A DNA stretch of 64,000 bases from Aquibium pacificus (GCF_040839445.1 NZ_JBDPGJ010000004.1:62001-126000), one strand, 5' to 3'; counted from the first letter of the stretch, positions 7,437 through 16,174 are shown. A program made the numbers and translations. Notes: a model not told the origin generated them from the letters alone.

Positions 7437-9197
7437 GAAGGCACTTCCATGCTGGCAATCCGCGCGAACGGCAGCTTCCAGAACCTGCAGGCAGATTGTT
7501 GGCTGACCGAGATCGGGCGGGTTTCTGACGTAAGAATGAGACCGTCAATCTCTGCGTGAAAACCCGGCCAACAAGTAAGGAGTTGAAAGCACCTTTTCCT
7601 TCTTGCATCACCTTTTGCTATACAACGCGCTGCCTCAGTTCATGTAAAGCATTGATATCGCTGTCCTCAGTCCTGGAGATGGCGCACTCTCTCTCCGCCA
7701 TAAATGAGTGATAATCGTCTGATTTAGCTCAAATTTCCTAGCCTCATTTTCTTAGACCCACCTTAGCCCCCATAAATCCATCGTTCAGATCACAATGATG
7801 CACACCAGCGGATCGCGTCGCCGCTGAAGAATATCCCCTCCGCCTCTTTGTGCCTCTTTGTGCAGGCGGATCAAATTGGTGTGTCGAGCGCAGTGCGATG
7901 GAACACGGATCGATGCAGAATTGAGTTTCTGGCGCTTGTGCGAAGTGCAATCAGGATACAGCCGTTTTAACGGGTCGCGGTATCGGGCGATCAGCGGGTC
8001 GAACACGCGGCCAGCGGATTCTATTCGGAAGCGAAAAGCCAATCGGTCCCTTGGGGATCAGCGCATGATGTGCAAACGGGGCGGCGGAAGCCGCTTGCAC
8101 GTCGTCATGAATCGTAAACTATCTGCCGCACAGCCTGACTTTTTCGGTCCCGGCCTTTTCTCCGGTGGGACCCTTGGGCTCGCGCCAATTGCATCGGCCG
8201 AGAGCGCTCCGGCGGACCATCCACCTTTGATCACTTCACGCTTCTCTGCCGCTTTGGGCGGGAACGCTAATTCTCACCGCCCAGTCGAGGAACAAGGCCC
8301 CCTATCTCATGAGCCGAGTTCCGAGATTTTTCCAGGGACAGCGGGATCGGACTTGCAACCGTTCGAGAAGCGGCGGAAGGGGAAGATACCTTCAAGCACC
8401 GAGACAGCATCCATCGGATGCAGCGTCACCTGCAATCGCTCCGAGCACCGGATCTAGTCCGAGAAGCTGGGGCTGGAAAAGGTCTTCCTTGATCCCGGCC
8501 TCGTAATGTAAATTGTCCAAGATCTCTGGGCAGTTGTTGGAAGTGACGTCGCAGGCGAGTTCTAAGGATCTGGCTACTCGACCCGGTCTGCCTGGGGCCG
8601 CCGCCGGTGTCGCTTGCTGCAGAATCCAGCCTTTCGCAAATCTCTCCGAACGTGCTCGGAGACGTCAGAGGAGGTCTAAGGACAGCGGCAGTTTGGGTGG
8701 GCTCGGTCAGGTTCGTACACGCGCGGACCTTACATTCCGCACGTTTCCCAAGGGTTGCTCGTGACAGCGGGCTACTTCACCACGAACACGGCAGGCATTC
8801 CCTACGACGCCTTGGTCCGGGTCCCCACGCCGTGTCCAACTGTCTTAGATCTTGCCAACCTCGGGATGGCCGCTACGCGCTGTACGCGATGTTCGAACGT
8901 GCATCTGAAACCTATTGCAGATTTACCAAAAGATCCCGCAGTTCGGTCTTGAGCGCGTTCCCGTACGCGTATTTCGGCAGTTCGGTTGTGAAAATGGCGA
9001 GGGGTCCGAATGCCGATTGGCGCCACAAGCCACCGATTCCGCGGCAGGTGGAGGAGTCATATCGCGCTGCCGCTTCACAGAAGCTCCTCGAGGGCGCTTC
9101 ATCCCACGTGGTCTCTTGCCAAAATCCATTTCGTACTGCTGCTCGTGTCCTGTACGCATGGGGATGTTCACTCCAAACCACAGGAACCCGGAAGGCG
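7437..9197. other. 1.76-kb stretch without a convincing gene
   Basis: Both strands were read. Open frames here are short or lack any recognisable motif; the longest, at 7858-8457, is Ser/Arg/Gly-rich with no domain or clear ribosome-binding site. Base composition looks less uniformly GC-rich than the neighbouring operons, and the block lies between the sce7726 module and an unrelated OsmC gene. It is best described as a junction of decayed or foreign DNA. A tandem 10-bp repeat inside it is listed separately. Confidence 0.55.
7840..7869. repeat. Tandem 10-bp repeat inside a short inverted repeat
   Basis: GCCTCTTTGT occurs twice back to back (7842-7851 and 7852-7861), enclosed by CCGCCT (7840-7845) and AGGCGG (7864-7869). 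Possibly a hairpin; no associated gene. Confidence 0.4.
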
Positions 9198-9686
9198 ATG
9201 CCTATGATGAAATTTGACGTGCTGCTTGAATCGGAGGGTACGAACAATGCGAAGTTCCGCAACGATTGCACGGTGCATCTGCGTGGCGCGGCCCCGCACA
9301 CCGCATTCCTGCCATCGGACGAGGGAGCCTACCATGGTGGTGACGGAACCGCGCCGTACCCGCTTTCGTACTTCGTCAGCGGACTGACGACATGCCTGAT
9401 GACGCAGATAAGGGCCTTCTCGCGCCGTCTCGGCATAGACGTGACGACATTCGACATCTTCTGTCGGGCGGAATGGCAAGCCGAGATGGAGAGCATGAAG
9501 CACCCTTACGAAAGCAGGGGCTTGGGCTTCGTTCTCGACGTGGACATCCGCGGCGGAGCCACCGTCGAGGAAAAGACGAGGCTTATCCTTGCCGCCGCGA
9601 AGGGGTGCTTCGTTGAAGTGATCCTGAAGCCCGGCCTGGTGAAACACCGCTTGAAGGTCGACGGCGAATGGGTGGAATTGGACTAG
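9198..9686 (+). CDS. OsmC-family protein
   Basis: A 162-residue OsmC/Ohr-fold protein, a class of thiol peroxidases acting on organic hydroperoxides. The two conserved cysteines are visible: C66 in SGLTTCLMTQ and C137 in AAKGCFVEV, the latter in the typical helix before the last strands; GGDGTAPYPLSYF is the usual block before the first cysteine. The open frame extends far upstream (to 8607), but that extension has no family similarity. A GGAAGG sequence lies just before the ATG cluster at 9198/9204/9207, so the start is placed here. It is a lone gene followed by a transporter in the same direction; a role in oxidant defence is from family knowledge. Confidence 0.82.
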   Translation: MPMMKFDVLLESEGTNNAKFRNDCTVHLRGAAPHTAFLPSDEGAYHGGDGTAPYPLSYFVSGLTTCLMTQIRAFSRRLGIDVTTFDIFCRAEWQAEMESMKHPYESRGLGFVLDVDIRGGATVEEKTRLILAAAKGCFVEVILKPGLVKHRLKVDGEWVELD

Positions 9687-9859
9687 GTGCAATGCTTCTC
9701 TGCTGGCACCGACATGAACAATGACACATGGTTCATCAATGCGTCGACTGGCGCACGGTCGGGCCGGGTCTCCCCGACGCCCGCACGGATTTTCCGGCGC
9801 GGGCATCGCCAGAATTCATTCCGGCAAGTTTGCCTCAGTCATTTCAGGAAACGCTCTTG

Positions 9860-10786
9860 ATGTCCGAAATCCCGGAGGCTTCGATCAAGGCGTCAGCTGG
9901 CAGGCAGAACGATGCCCGAGGGTCACAGTATGTCGGTGTGGGGCTCCTGCTGGTTACGATACTGGGATGGGGGATCAACTGGCCGGTGATGAAGATCCTG
10001 CTTGCCGAATGGCCGCCTCTATTCGCCCGTGGCAGCAGCGGACTGATCGCAGGACTGGGTATTGCCATTCTCGCCCATTTCCAGGGCGAGAACCTCGGTG
10101 TTCCCGCAGGCTCGCGTCTACGAATGATCGTTGCTTCCCTGTTCAACGTCACGGCGTGGATGGGGTTGGCGAGCCTTGCCATGAGTTGGCTGTCGGTCGG
10201 CGAGGCCGCCATGATCATTTACACCATGCCGATCTGGGCGACCGTACTTGCCTGGCCGATCAGCGGCACGAAGCCCAGGATCAGCGGCGTACTGGCGCTG
10301 GTTCTCGGCATGGGGGGCATTTCGGTGGTGCTGGCTGGGCGTGGCGTCGAATTGGACGACGACAAACTGCTTGGAATCGTCTGCGCGTTTTCGGCGGCCG
10401 TGATGTTCGCGATCAGCACGATCGCCGTGCGGCCGCCGGTCGGTGTCGCGCCGATCAGCGGAACGGCGTGGCAGCTCGTGCTCGGCTCCGTGCCGATGCT
10501 GCTGCTCGGCATATTCGTAGAGCAGCCGGAGACTTACGCGCTCAGTCCGATGGCGCTGTGGTCATGGCTATACATGTCGATCGTGGCAATGGCTCTTTGC
10601 TATTTTTGCTGGTTTGCCGCGTTGCGGCGGCTGCCTCCAACCATGGCATCGCTTGGAACGATGCTCATTCCAGTCATCGGCACGGTGTCCGCAGCATACG
10701 TGCTCGGAGAACCTTTCGGCATTCGCGAGGCGATGGCGCTCGGTCTGGTGGTCGCCGGGATCGGCTTGGCGCTTACCGGCCGATAA
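9860..10786 (+). CDS. DMT-superfamily (EamA) transporter
   Basis: A 308-residue inner-membrane protein with about ten hydrophobic segments arranged as two EamA repeats (first about residues 22-150, second about 165-305). The motif GWGINWPVMKILL in the first helix and LGTMLIPVIGTVSAAYVLGEP near the end are typical of the family, whose characterised members mostly export amino acids or metabolites. The ATG at 9860 has AGGAAA upstream; a longer frame from 9728 would add a non-membrane, Pro/Arg-rich leader not seen in relatives. The substrate cannot be told from the sequence. Confidence 0.85.
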   Translation: MSEIPEASIKASAGRQNDARGSQYVGVGLLLVTILGWGINWPVMKILLAEWPPLFARGSSGLIAGLGIAILAHFQGENLGVPAGSRLRMIVASLFNVTAWMGLASLAMSWLSVGEAAMIIYTMPIWATVLAWPISGTKPRISGVLALVLGMGGISVVLAGRGVELDDDKLLGIVCAFSAAVMFAISTIAVRPPVGVAPISGTAWQLVLGSVPMLLLGIFVEQPETYALSPMALWSWLYMSIVAMALCYFCWFAALRRLPPTMASLGTMLIPVIGTVSAAYVLGEPFGIREAMALGLVVAGIGLALTGR

Positions 10787-10804
10787 CCGCGCGGCGCTGT
10801 ATGG

Positions 10805-11089
10805 CTATCGATTGTCGACGCGTTTCGAGAACGGATGGATCCTCACTTCGGCCCAAAGATCCGCAGCGAAGAAAGGGTCTGCCTCGTTGAATCGCTCAAC
10901 GTCCTGCCGTGGTTCCGCTTCCACCAGGAAAAACGAACCGATCATCGTCTCGTTGTCATCGGCAAGCAGCGGGCCAGAAACGAGCATGGTGACGGGATTG
11001 GATGCGAGATACGCCTTGTGTGCATCATAGTGGGCCAGGCGGAGGTCGAGCGCCCCGGGGCGGTCAAGGCAATGGACGATGAAATGCAT
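10805..11089 (-). CDS. YciI-like protein
   Basis: A 94-residue protein of the YciI/ferredoxin-like fold family (start MHFIVHCLDRPG, then HYDAHKAYLA with the conserved His-Asp pair, and SFFLVEAE, DPFF). These dimeric proteins occur beside catabolic enzymes and may handle small hydroxylated or chlorinated metabolites; no reaction is proven for most. It is convergent with the DMT gene (18-bp gap) and divergent from the dehydrogenase at 11171, sharing an 81-bp promoter region. The start gives the normal family length; upstream codons in the same frame have no family similarity. Confidence 0.82.
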   Translation of the reverse strand: MHFIVHCLDRPGALDLRLAHYDAHKAYLASNPVTMLVSGPLLADDNETMIGSFFLVEAEPRQDVERFNEADPFFAADLWAEVRIHPFSKRVDNR

Positions 11090-11170
11090 GAGGACGGATT
11101 CCTTGTGGTTTGGACTCTTCCGCGCGAACGACGCGGCTGATGGCGACGCAGATAACATGAGGCAACGAAA

Positions 11171-12067
11171 ATGACCGAGAGATTGACGATAGGATGGATC
11201 GGAATCGGCAAGATGGGCAGCGCGATGTGTCTTCGCGCGCTTGCTGCTGGCCATTCGGTGAAGCTCGTCGAACCGCGTGCCGAAAATCGCGCCGCGGCCG
11301 TTGCAGCGGGCGGTGTGCCGGTCGCCTCCGTGGCTGAATTGGCGCAGCAGGTTGATCTCATCTTCCTCACGCTTCCCGACGACGCGGTCCTTCGAGCGGT
11401 GATGCTCGATCCGTCCAACGGGCTCGCCCGATCGGTGTCGGCCCGACATACCGTGGTGGAAATGAGTACTGTCTCACCTTCAATTTCGAGGGAAGTCGCC
11501 GCCGCACTATCGGCGAGGGGCTCCGACTACCTCCGGGCCCCGATATCGGGCAGCACGGCAACCGCGGCGTCCGGTTCGCTGACCGTGCTGGCCTCCGGAC
11601 CCATACCCGCGTTCGACCGTTGCGAGGCAGTGTTCCGCAGCTTCTCCAACCGCATGATGCATGTCGGAGAGGGGGAAGAAGGGCGCTATCTCAAGCTGGT
11701 TATCAACTCGATGGTGGCAGCCAGCTCGGCTCTTCTGGCGGAGGCGCTCGCCCTGGGGCGAGCCGGCAATCTGTCGACGGAGATCATGATGGACGCCATC
11801 ATGCAGAGCGTCGTTGCCTCGCCGCTGCTGGGATACAAGAAGGACATGGTCGTCACCGGCGATTTCACGCCGGCATTTGGCCTGACGCAGATGATGAAGG
11901 ATCTGGACCTTGTCCTCGACGCGGCGAACGAGGGCGGTGCTCCGACCGAGTTGTTCCTGTCGATCCGGAAGCAGTACGAGGCCGCGGCCGAAGCCGGGTT
12001 CGGGCAGAAGGACTTTTTCGCGCTCGCGGCTGTCCGGTCGCACGACGAGAAAGCGCCGGAACGCTGA
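11171..12067 (+). CDS. 3-hydroxyisobutyrate dehydrogenase-family oxidoreductase
   Basis: A 298-residue NAD(P)-dependent beta-hydroxyacid dehydrogenase. The N-terminal Rossmann motif GWIGIGKMG (residues 8-16) binds the cofactor. The substrate loop reads APISGSTATAASGSL (residues 123-137; APVSGG in most relatives), and the catalytic lysine is K175 in GRYLKLVINSM. The C-terminal helical domain includes DFTPAFGLTQMMKDL, typical of this family (about 236-250). It oxidises a beta-hydroxy carboxylate to the semialdehyde or keto form. Next to a crotonase and an acyl-CoA dehydrogenase it probably serves one catabolic route, but its substrate is unknown. Lysine degradation-type or tartronate semialdehyde reduction are alternatives. 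Confidence 0.85.
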   Translation: MTERLTIGWIGIGKMGSAMCLRALAAGHSVKLVEPRAENRAAAVAAGGVPVASVAELAQQVDLIFLTLPDDAVLRAVMLDPSNGLARSVSARHTVVEMSTVSPSISREVAAALSARGSDYLRAPISGSTATAASGSLTVLASGPIPAFDRCEAVFRSFSNRMMHVGEGEEGRYLKLVINSMVAASSALLAEALALGRAGNLSTEIMMDAIMQSVVASPLLGYKKDMVVTGDFTPAFGLTQMMKDLDLVLDAANEGGAPTELFLSIRKQYEAAAEAGFGQKDFFALAAVRSHDEKAPER

Positions 12068-12178
12068 CTTGTGATTGGCGATTGTCTCGCTTGCCAATGC
12101 CCGGCGATTATGATTTGTGAACCGGAATTCATTTCATGACGGATGGCCCGCCGGTCTTCCGCTGGCGAGGGGGACCCG

Positions 12179-12976
12179 ATGCGAAGCTACGACAGCTACA
12201 AGACGATCGCGGTCGAGCGGCGGGGGTCCATACTCACGATCATTCTCGATCGCCCCGAGGCCTATAATGCCGTCAACGCCGTGCTGCACGAGGAACTCTC
12301 CCGCATCTTTGTCGATGTGCGGCGGGACGTTGACGCAAAGGTCGTCGTTCTAACGGGGCGCGGCAAGGCGTTCTGCGGCGGCGGCGACATCGACTGGATG
12401 CAGGATGCGATCGACGACCCGGTTTCTTTCGAGCAGACCGCGAGGGAAGCCAAGGAGATCGTCTTCAGCCAACTGGATCTCGACAAGCCGCTCATCTGCC
12501 GGTTGAACGGCCACGCCGCCGGACTGGGCGCCTCGCTCGCGCTGCTTTGCGACGTGATCATCGCGCAGGAGAACGCGCGGATCGGCGACCCGCACGTGTC
12601 CGTGGGTCTCGTGGCGGGCGACGGTGGCGCGTTGATCTGGCCACAGATACTTGGCTACGCCAAGGCTAAGAAGTTCCTGTTTACCGGAGACATGATCAAC
12701 GCCGTGGAAGCCGAACGGATAGGCCTCATTACCGACGTCGTGAAGCCGGAGGAACTCGATGCCGCGGTCGATGCGCTGGCCGACAGGCTGGCATCCGCCC
12801 CGACCAAGGCGCTCAACTGGACGAAAGTCACGGCGAACCTGCCTCTGAAGGCGATCTTCCATTCGCATTTCGATGCCGGCATCGCTTATGAACAGATGTC
12901 GAACCTGTCCAACGATCACCAGGAAGCGGTGAACGCGTTTCGGGAAAAACGAAGCCCGGTCTTCAGCGGCACGTGA
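12179..12976 (+). CDS. Enoyl-CoA hydratase/isomerase family protein
   Basis: A 265-residue crotonase-fold protein. The oxyanion-hole block is GKAFCGGGDID (residues 62-72) and the second glycine block is GHAAGLGASLALLCD (111-125). The segment aligned with rat hydratase Glu144 reads DPHVSVGLVAGDGG, so the usual first glutamate is a His here, while the Asp of GDGG is present. This is a recognised crotonase subgroup, so the exact reaction (hydration, isomerisation or hydrolysis of a CoA ester) is uncertain. The start at 12179 follows a GAGGGGG-type ribosome-binding site; an in-frame ATG at 12143 would add 12 residues. It lies between the dehydrogenase and a TetR gene in the same direction. Confidence 0.85.
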   Translation: MRSYDSYKTIAVERRGSILTIILDRPEAYNAVNAVLHEELSRIFVDVRRDVDAKVVVLTGRGKAFCGGGDIDWMQDAIDDPVSFEQTAREAKEIVFSQLDLDKPLICRLNGHAAGLGASLALLCDVIIAQENARIGDPHVSVGLVAGDGGALIWPQILGYAKAKKFLFTGDMINAVEAERIGLITDVVKPEELDAAVDALADRLASAPTKALNWTKVTANLPLKAIFHSHFDAGIAYEQMSNLSNDHQEAVNAFREKRSPVFSGT

Positions 12977-13015
12977 CGGACTGGTCGTGCGGGACGGCAT
13001 CGGGCTCTTGATTCA

Positions 13016-13045
13016 GGTGGAAAAGCACGCTGTCCCCTTTCCACC
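13016..13045 (+). terminator. Hairpin after the crotonase gene
   Basis: GGTGGAAA (13016-13023) pairs exactly with TTTCCACC (13038-13045) across a 14-base loop, 40 bases past the crotonase stop and before the TetR start. There is no U-rich tail, so it may be a weak or Rho-assisted terminator. Confidence 0.35.
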
Positions 13046-13098
13046 CCGGTCCGGGGAGGGTTCAGTCCAACCGAGTTCGATCGGATCGGGAAGCTGAA

Positions 13099-13728
13099 AT
13101 GGCCGTCGCCGGGAAAAGGAAACTTCGACGCCCGGAAAAGGCCGATGCGAATCGCAAAGGCTTGTTCCAGGCGGCAGCCTATGTTGTTGGAAAGCACGGA
13201 TATGCCAACGCCAGCATAGGACGGATCACCGAACGGTGCGGTCTGGCCCAAGGGACATTCTATCTCTATTTCGACTCGCGGCAGGATCTGTTTGATCAGT
13301 TGCTGCCGGCCGTTGGCGAAGAGATGATCGCCTATGTCTCGAAGGCCGTTCATGGCTCGCGGGATTACTTTGACGTGGAACGGCGGGGGCTCTCCGCGTT
13401 CTTCGACTATCTGACCAAGAACAGCGGCTTTTTCCGGATTCTATACGAGTCGGACTCGGTATCACCCGAGGCAACGCGAACGCACTACGAAAACCTGGCG
13501 CGAAAGTATCTCAAAGTTCTCGAGCGCGCGCGCGCCGAACACCAGATCCGCGCGCTCACCAACGTCGAGCGCGACGTCCTGATTTACGTATTGATGGGCG
13601 CCCGCGACTACCTCTACCGCAATCTGGTGCTGCGGGGCGGCGCCGACGAAACCCGCCGCAATGAGATCGTCGAAGCCTTCGTTTCGATCCTGAGGAACGG
13701 CATCGGCCCGGAGCAGACCACGCCCTAG
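13099..13728 (+). CDS. TetR-family regulator
   Basis: A 209-residue repressor. An N-terminal TetR helix-turn-helix (about residues 18-64, with ASIGRITERCGLAQGTFYLYFDSRQDLFDQLL) precedes an all-helical ligand domain. Its ligand domain closely resembles the C-terminal half of the double TetR protein at 22336 (shared pattern: FFDYL or FFDFL, E-S-x-S/A, PE-x-x-R-x-H, then an MGARDYL/MAARHYL block). The two regulators are therefore probably paralogues reading related ligands. It lies 129 bp before the acyl-CoA dehydrogenase, whose promoter region has a 21-bp dyad (13764-13784). Acyl-CoA or free-acid effectors are typical for TetR proteins in such clusters. Confidence 0.85.
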   Translation: MAVAGKRKLRRPEKADANRKGLFQAAAYVVGKHGYANASIGRITERCGLAQGTFYLYFDSRQDLFDQLLPAVGEEMIAYVSKAVHGSRDYFDVERRGLSAFFDYLTKNSGFFRILYESDSVSPEATRTHYENLARKYLKVLERARAEHQIRALTNVERDVLIYVLMGARDYLYRNLVLRGGADETRRNEIVEAFVSILRNGIGPEQTTP

Positions 13729-13763
13729 CCGAAAGCCTGCTCCCGCTCGATCAATTCAGAAAA

Positions 13764-13784
13764 TGAACAGTGGCTCATGTTTCA
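13764..13784. promoter_or_regulatory. Candidate TetR operator, site A
   Basis: 21-bp dyad TGAACAG-TGGCTCA-TGTTTCA, centred at 13774, 84 bp before the acyl-CoA dehydrogenase start. It matches the pattern TGAA-N3-TG-RNY-CA-N3-TTCA that recurs at 17221-17241 and 23687-23707. TTGAC at 13791-13795 overlaps the probable -35 region. Confidence 0.55.
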
Positions 13785-13857
13785 TTTTTCTTGACTTCCC
13801 TTGCTCGCTTCCGGATGTTCGCTCGGGATTGCGGACAAGCAACTGGGAAGAGCTGGA

Positions 13858-15018
13858 ATGAATTTCGCGGAACCGGACCACATTCGCATGTTGCGCGACA
13901 CGATGCGGAAGTTCGTCGACGCGCACATGTCCCGATCCGAGGCTGCGCGCTGGGATCAGGACAATGTCTTTCCCCGGGATGTATTCGACGAGCTCGCGGC
14001 ATTGGGCGTCATGGGGCTGACCATTCCGGAAGAATACGGCGGCGCGGGGCGGGATATCACGGCGACGATGATCGTCATTGAGGAACTCTCACGCCGCAGT
14101 CTGGCGGTGTCGGTCCCCTACATCATGGCGGCCTGCTATGCGGGCATGAACATCCTGGAATGTGGATCCGAAACACAGAAGTCTGAGCTGCTTCCTCTGA
14201 TCGCCGCCGGAAAGATGCTGTTTGCCTATGGCTGGACGGAGCCCGATGTCGGCGCGGATCTGGCGAGCGTGAGAACGACGGCGGTGCGCGATGGCGACAT
14301 GCTGGTCGTCAACGGGCACAAGCGGTTCTGCTCCGGCAGCGAGTTCTGCGACTACATCTACACCCTGGTTCGAAGCGGCCCGGCCGACCAGCGCTACGGC
14401 AACCTGTCATTCGTGCTCATCCCGCCGCATACGCCAGGTGTGGCGATCTCCCGGATTGGTTCGATGGGCATGAAAGGCGCCGCGACGACGGATGTGAGTT
14501 TCACGGATGTCCGGGTTCCCTTCTCCAACCTCGTGGGCGGTCCGGACGCCTGGAACCGTGGCTGGCAGATGCTGACCGGGGCAGGGCTCGACGTCGAGAA
14601 ACTGGAAGTGGCCGCGATGGGCGTCGGGATCGCCTCGGCCGCCGTCGATGATGCCTGGAACTACGCCAACGAGCGCAAGCAGTTCGGCAAGGCGATTTCT
14701 CAATACCAGGCCATCCGGCACAAGCTCGCCGACATGCATACGCGGCTGATGGCTGCGAGATTGATGATGTACAACGCCTCCGCCATGGCCGACCGTGGGG
14801 AGCGCTGCGGCATCGAAACCTCGATGACGAAGCTTTTCGTCACGGAAGCCGCGAAATCCATTGTCCTCGACAGCCAGGAAATCCTCGGCGCCTACGGCTA
14901 CGTGAAGGACTTCGACGTGGAACGCTATGTGCGTGACGTGCTGCTGCTGCCGATCATCGGCGGCTCATCGGCCGTCCAGAGAAACAACATCGCCAACTGG
15001 ATGGGGCTGGGGCGCTAG
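13858..15018 (+). CDS. Acyl-CoA dehydrogenase
   Basis: A 386-residue FAD-dependent acyl-CoA dehydrogenase (introduces a C2-C3 double bond and passes electrons to ETF). The FAD/substrate blocks are AYGWTEPDVGADLASVRTTA (about 123-142) and NERKQFGKAISQYQAIRHKLADM (271-293). At the MCAD-type catalytic position (normally YEGT) the sequence is IIGGSS, with Gly368 in place of Glu. A glutamate does occur at E247 in GLDVEKLE, the place where isovaleryl-CoA dehydrogenase carries its base. This suggests a branched or bulky acyl-CoA substrate. The start was chosen at 13858 (ribosome-binding site GGAAGAGCTGG), giving the standard N-terminus. It is convergent with the LacI gene. Confidence 0.88.
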   Translation: MNFAEPDHIRMLRDTMRKFVDAHMSRSEAARWDQDNVFPRDVFDELAALGVMGLTIPEEYGGAGRDITATMIVIEELSRRSLAVSVPYIMAACYAGMNILECGSETQKSELLPLIAAGKMLFAYGWTEPDVGADLASVRTTAVRDGDMLVVNGHKRFCSGSEFCDYIYTLVRSGPADQRYGNLSFVLIPPHTPGVAISRIGSMGMKGAATTDVSFTDVRVPFSNLVGGPDAWNRGWQMLTGAGLDVEKLEVAAMGVGIASAAVDDAWNYANERKQFGKAISQYQAIRHKLADMHTRLMAARLMMYNASAMADRGERCGIETSMTKLFVTEAAKSIVLDSQEILGAYGYVKDFDVERYVRDVLLLPIIGGSSAVQRNNIANWMGLGR

Positions 15019-16031
15019 GATAAAGTGGACCCGCGAACGATCAGCCGGGGCTCGAACGTCCGGCTCGACCATTCATTCGTTGGGTCCGCGATCAGCGATT
15101 TGGTCGCCTGGCCGGCGTGAATGCTTACCTTCTCGACGGGATAATCGACCGTCGTCAGCGGCGTGGCCAGCAGTTGCGAGATCCTGGTATTGTTGTATCC
15201 CGCGAGAGCGATGTCCGCCGGGCATGAGAGGCCGGCCGAACGCATGGTCTCCAGCATTCCCAGCGCCAGGGCATCATTGTGCGCGAAAACCGCGGTAGGG
15301 CGCGGGCGCATCGAAAGCACCTGCTCTCCGACTTTTCGTCCCGCGGCGGTGGTCGCATTCGGCGCGACGATTTCCGGTTCGCATTCAAAGACGCCGAGCC
15401 GCGCGCATGCTCTGGAGAATCCAAGCGCGCGATCGACGAACGTGGCGGAAATCGTGGGGCCCTTGATCTGGCAAACGACCTGGTGACCGCGTTCCGCGAA
15501 ATGTTCGGCGACCATGGCGCCACCGGCTTCGTCGTCGCACGTCGCCGTGGGCAACGTGATCCCGTTGATCTTGCGGATGGCGAGTATCACCGGCACGTAT
15601 CGCGTCGCATCGCTTAGAATCTCCGCATCCGTATCGCTCGATGCAAGCGAGATGATCGCGTCGACGCGTCGCGAGATGAACTGATCGAGCAATTCGCGGC
15701 TGGTCTGGTGGGAATCGCGCGTTTCGCCGATCAGCGGGGTGAAGGGGTGCTGCCCCGGCGTGCCCAATTCCGCGACAACGCGCCTGATCACGGTGATGAA
15801 AGTCTCGTTCTCGAGGTCGGACACGAGAATGCCGATCGTGTTGGAACTTCCACGGCGCAGAGTTGCGGCCGTGAGGTTCGGCCGGTAGCCGGCAGCCTCG
15901 GCTGCCTTGCGAATGATCTCACGCGTCTCCTTGCCGACCAGATGCGACTTGTCGGTGCTGAGCGCGCGCGAAATCGTCGAGCGGTCGACCCCGAGGGAAC
16001 GTGCCAATTCGCGCATGTTCACGCGAGCCAT
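15015..16031 (-). CDS. LacI-family transcriptional regulator
   Basis: A 338-residue repressor with an N-terminal LacI helix-turn-helix (MARVNMRELARSLGVDRS, hinge RPNLTAATLRRGSSNTIG) and a periplasmic-binding-protein-like sensor domain (about 60-335). The start at 16031 places the HTH at the extreme N-terminus, as in LacI proteins; an in-frame codon five residues upstream is possible. It is divergent from alpha/beta hydrolase 1. The 208-bp gap contains two copies of CAATCGATTG and a further 14-bp palindrome, the kind of CG-centred palindromes LacI proteins bind. Control of the hydrolase/TRAP operon and of its own gene is the natural inference. Its stop overlaps the end of the acyl-CoA dehydrogenase gene by 4 bases. 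Confidence 0.9.
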   Translation of the reverse strand: MARVNMRELARSLGVDRSTISRALSTDKSHLVGKETREIIRKAAEAAGYRPNLTAATLRRGSSNTIGILVSDLENETFITVIRRVVAELGTPGQHPFTPLIGETRDSHQTSRELLDQFISRRVDAIISLASSDTDAEILSDATRYVPVILAIRKINGITLPTATCDDEAGGAMVAEHFAERGHQVVCQIKGPTISATFVDRALGFSRACARLGVFECEPEIVAPNATTAAGRKVGEQVLSMRPRPTAVFAHNDALALGMLETMRSAGLSCPADIALAGYNNTRISQLLATPLTTVDYPVEKVSIHAGQATKSLIADPTNEWSSRTFEPRLIVRGSTLS

Positions 16032-16098
16032 CGGGTGCAATTCCACGGTTCATGATCGACGGCATCCCGAACTCGGGCTGCGCTGCGGTTGGCCATGC

Positions 16099-16112
16099 AT
16101 AATCCGGATTAT
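16099..16112. promoter_or_regulatory. 14-bp perfect palindrome, LacI gene side
   Basis: ATAATCCGGATTAT, a perfect palindrome centred at 16105.5. Its sequence differs from the CAATCGATTG pair, but its centre is exactly 21 bp (two helical turns) from the first of them. Confidence 0.45.
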
Positions 16113-16121
16113 CTGTGCATG

Positions 16122-16131
16122 CAATCGATTG
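16122..16131. promoter_or_regulatory. LacI-type operator 1
   Basis: CAATCGATTG (within GCAATCGATTGA), a CG-centred palindrome as bound by LacI-family proteins. Centre 16126.5, 95 bp before the LacI start and 113 bp before the hydrolase start. Confidence 0.65.
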
Positions 16132-16162
16132 ACAATGGGCAGCGGGAGCGCAACAATCCAAT

Positions 16163-16174
16163 GCAATCGATTGC
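16163..16174. promoter_or_regulatory. LacI-type operator 2
   Basis: GCAATCGATTGC, a perfect 12-bp palindrome sharing 11 bases with operator 1. Centre-to-centre spacing is 42 bp (four helical turns), which suits cooperative or looped binding. Confidence 0.7.

Noticed and set aside
7858..8457. 199-codon plus-strand open frame
   Set aside because: No domain, no clear ribosome-binding site, low-complexity Ser/Arg/Gly composition; not supportable as a gene.
8607..9197. N-terminal extension of the OsmC reading frame
   Set aside because: The extra 197 residues have no family similarity; a ribosome-binding site and the normal family length place the start at 9198.
12108..12138. TGAA...TTCA inverted repeat before the crotonase gene as a fourth TetR site
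   Set aside because: Spacing differs by 2 bp from sites A-C and the central TGRNYCA core is absent.
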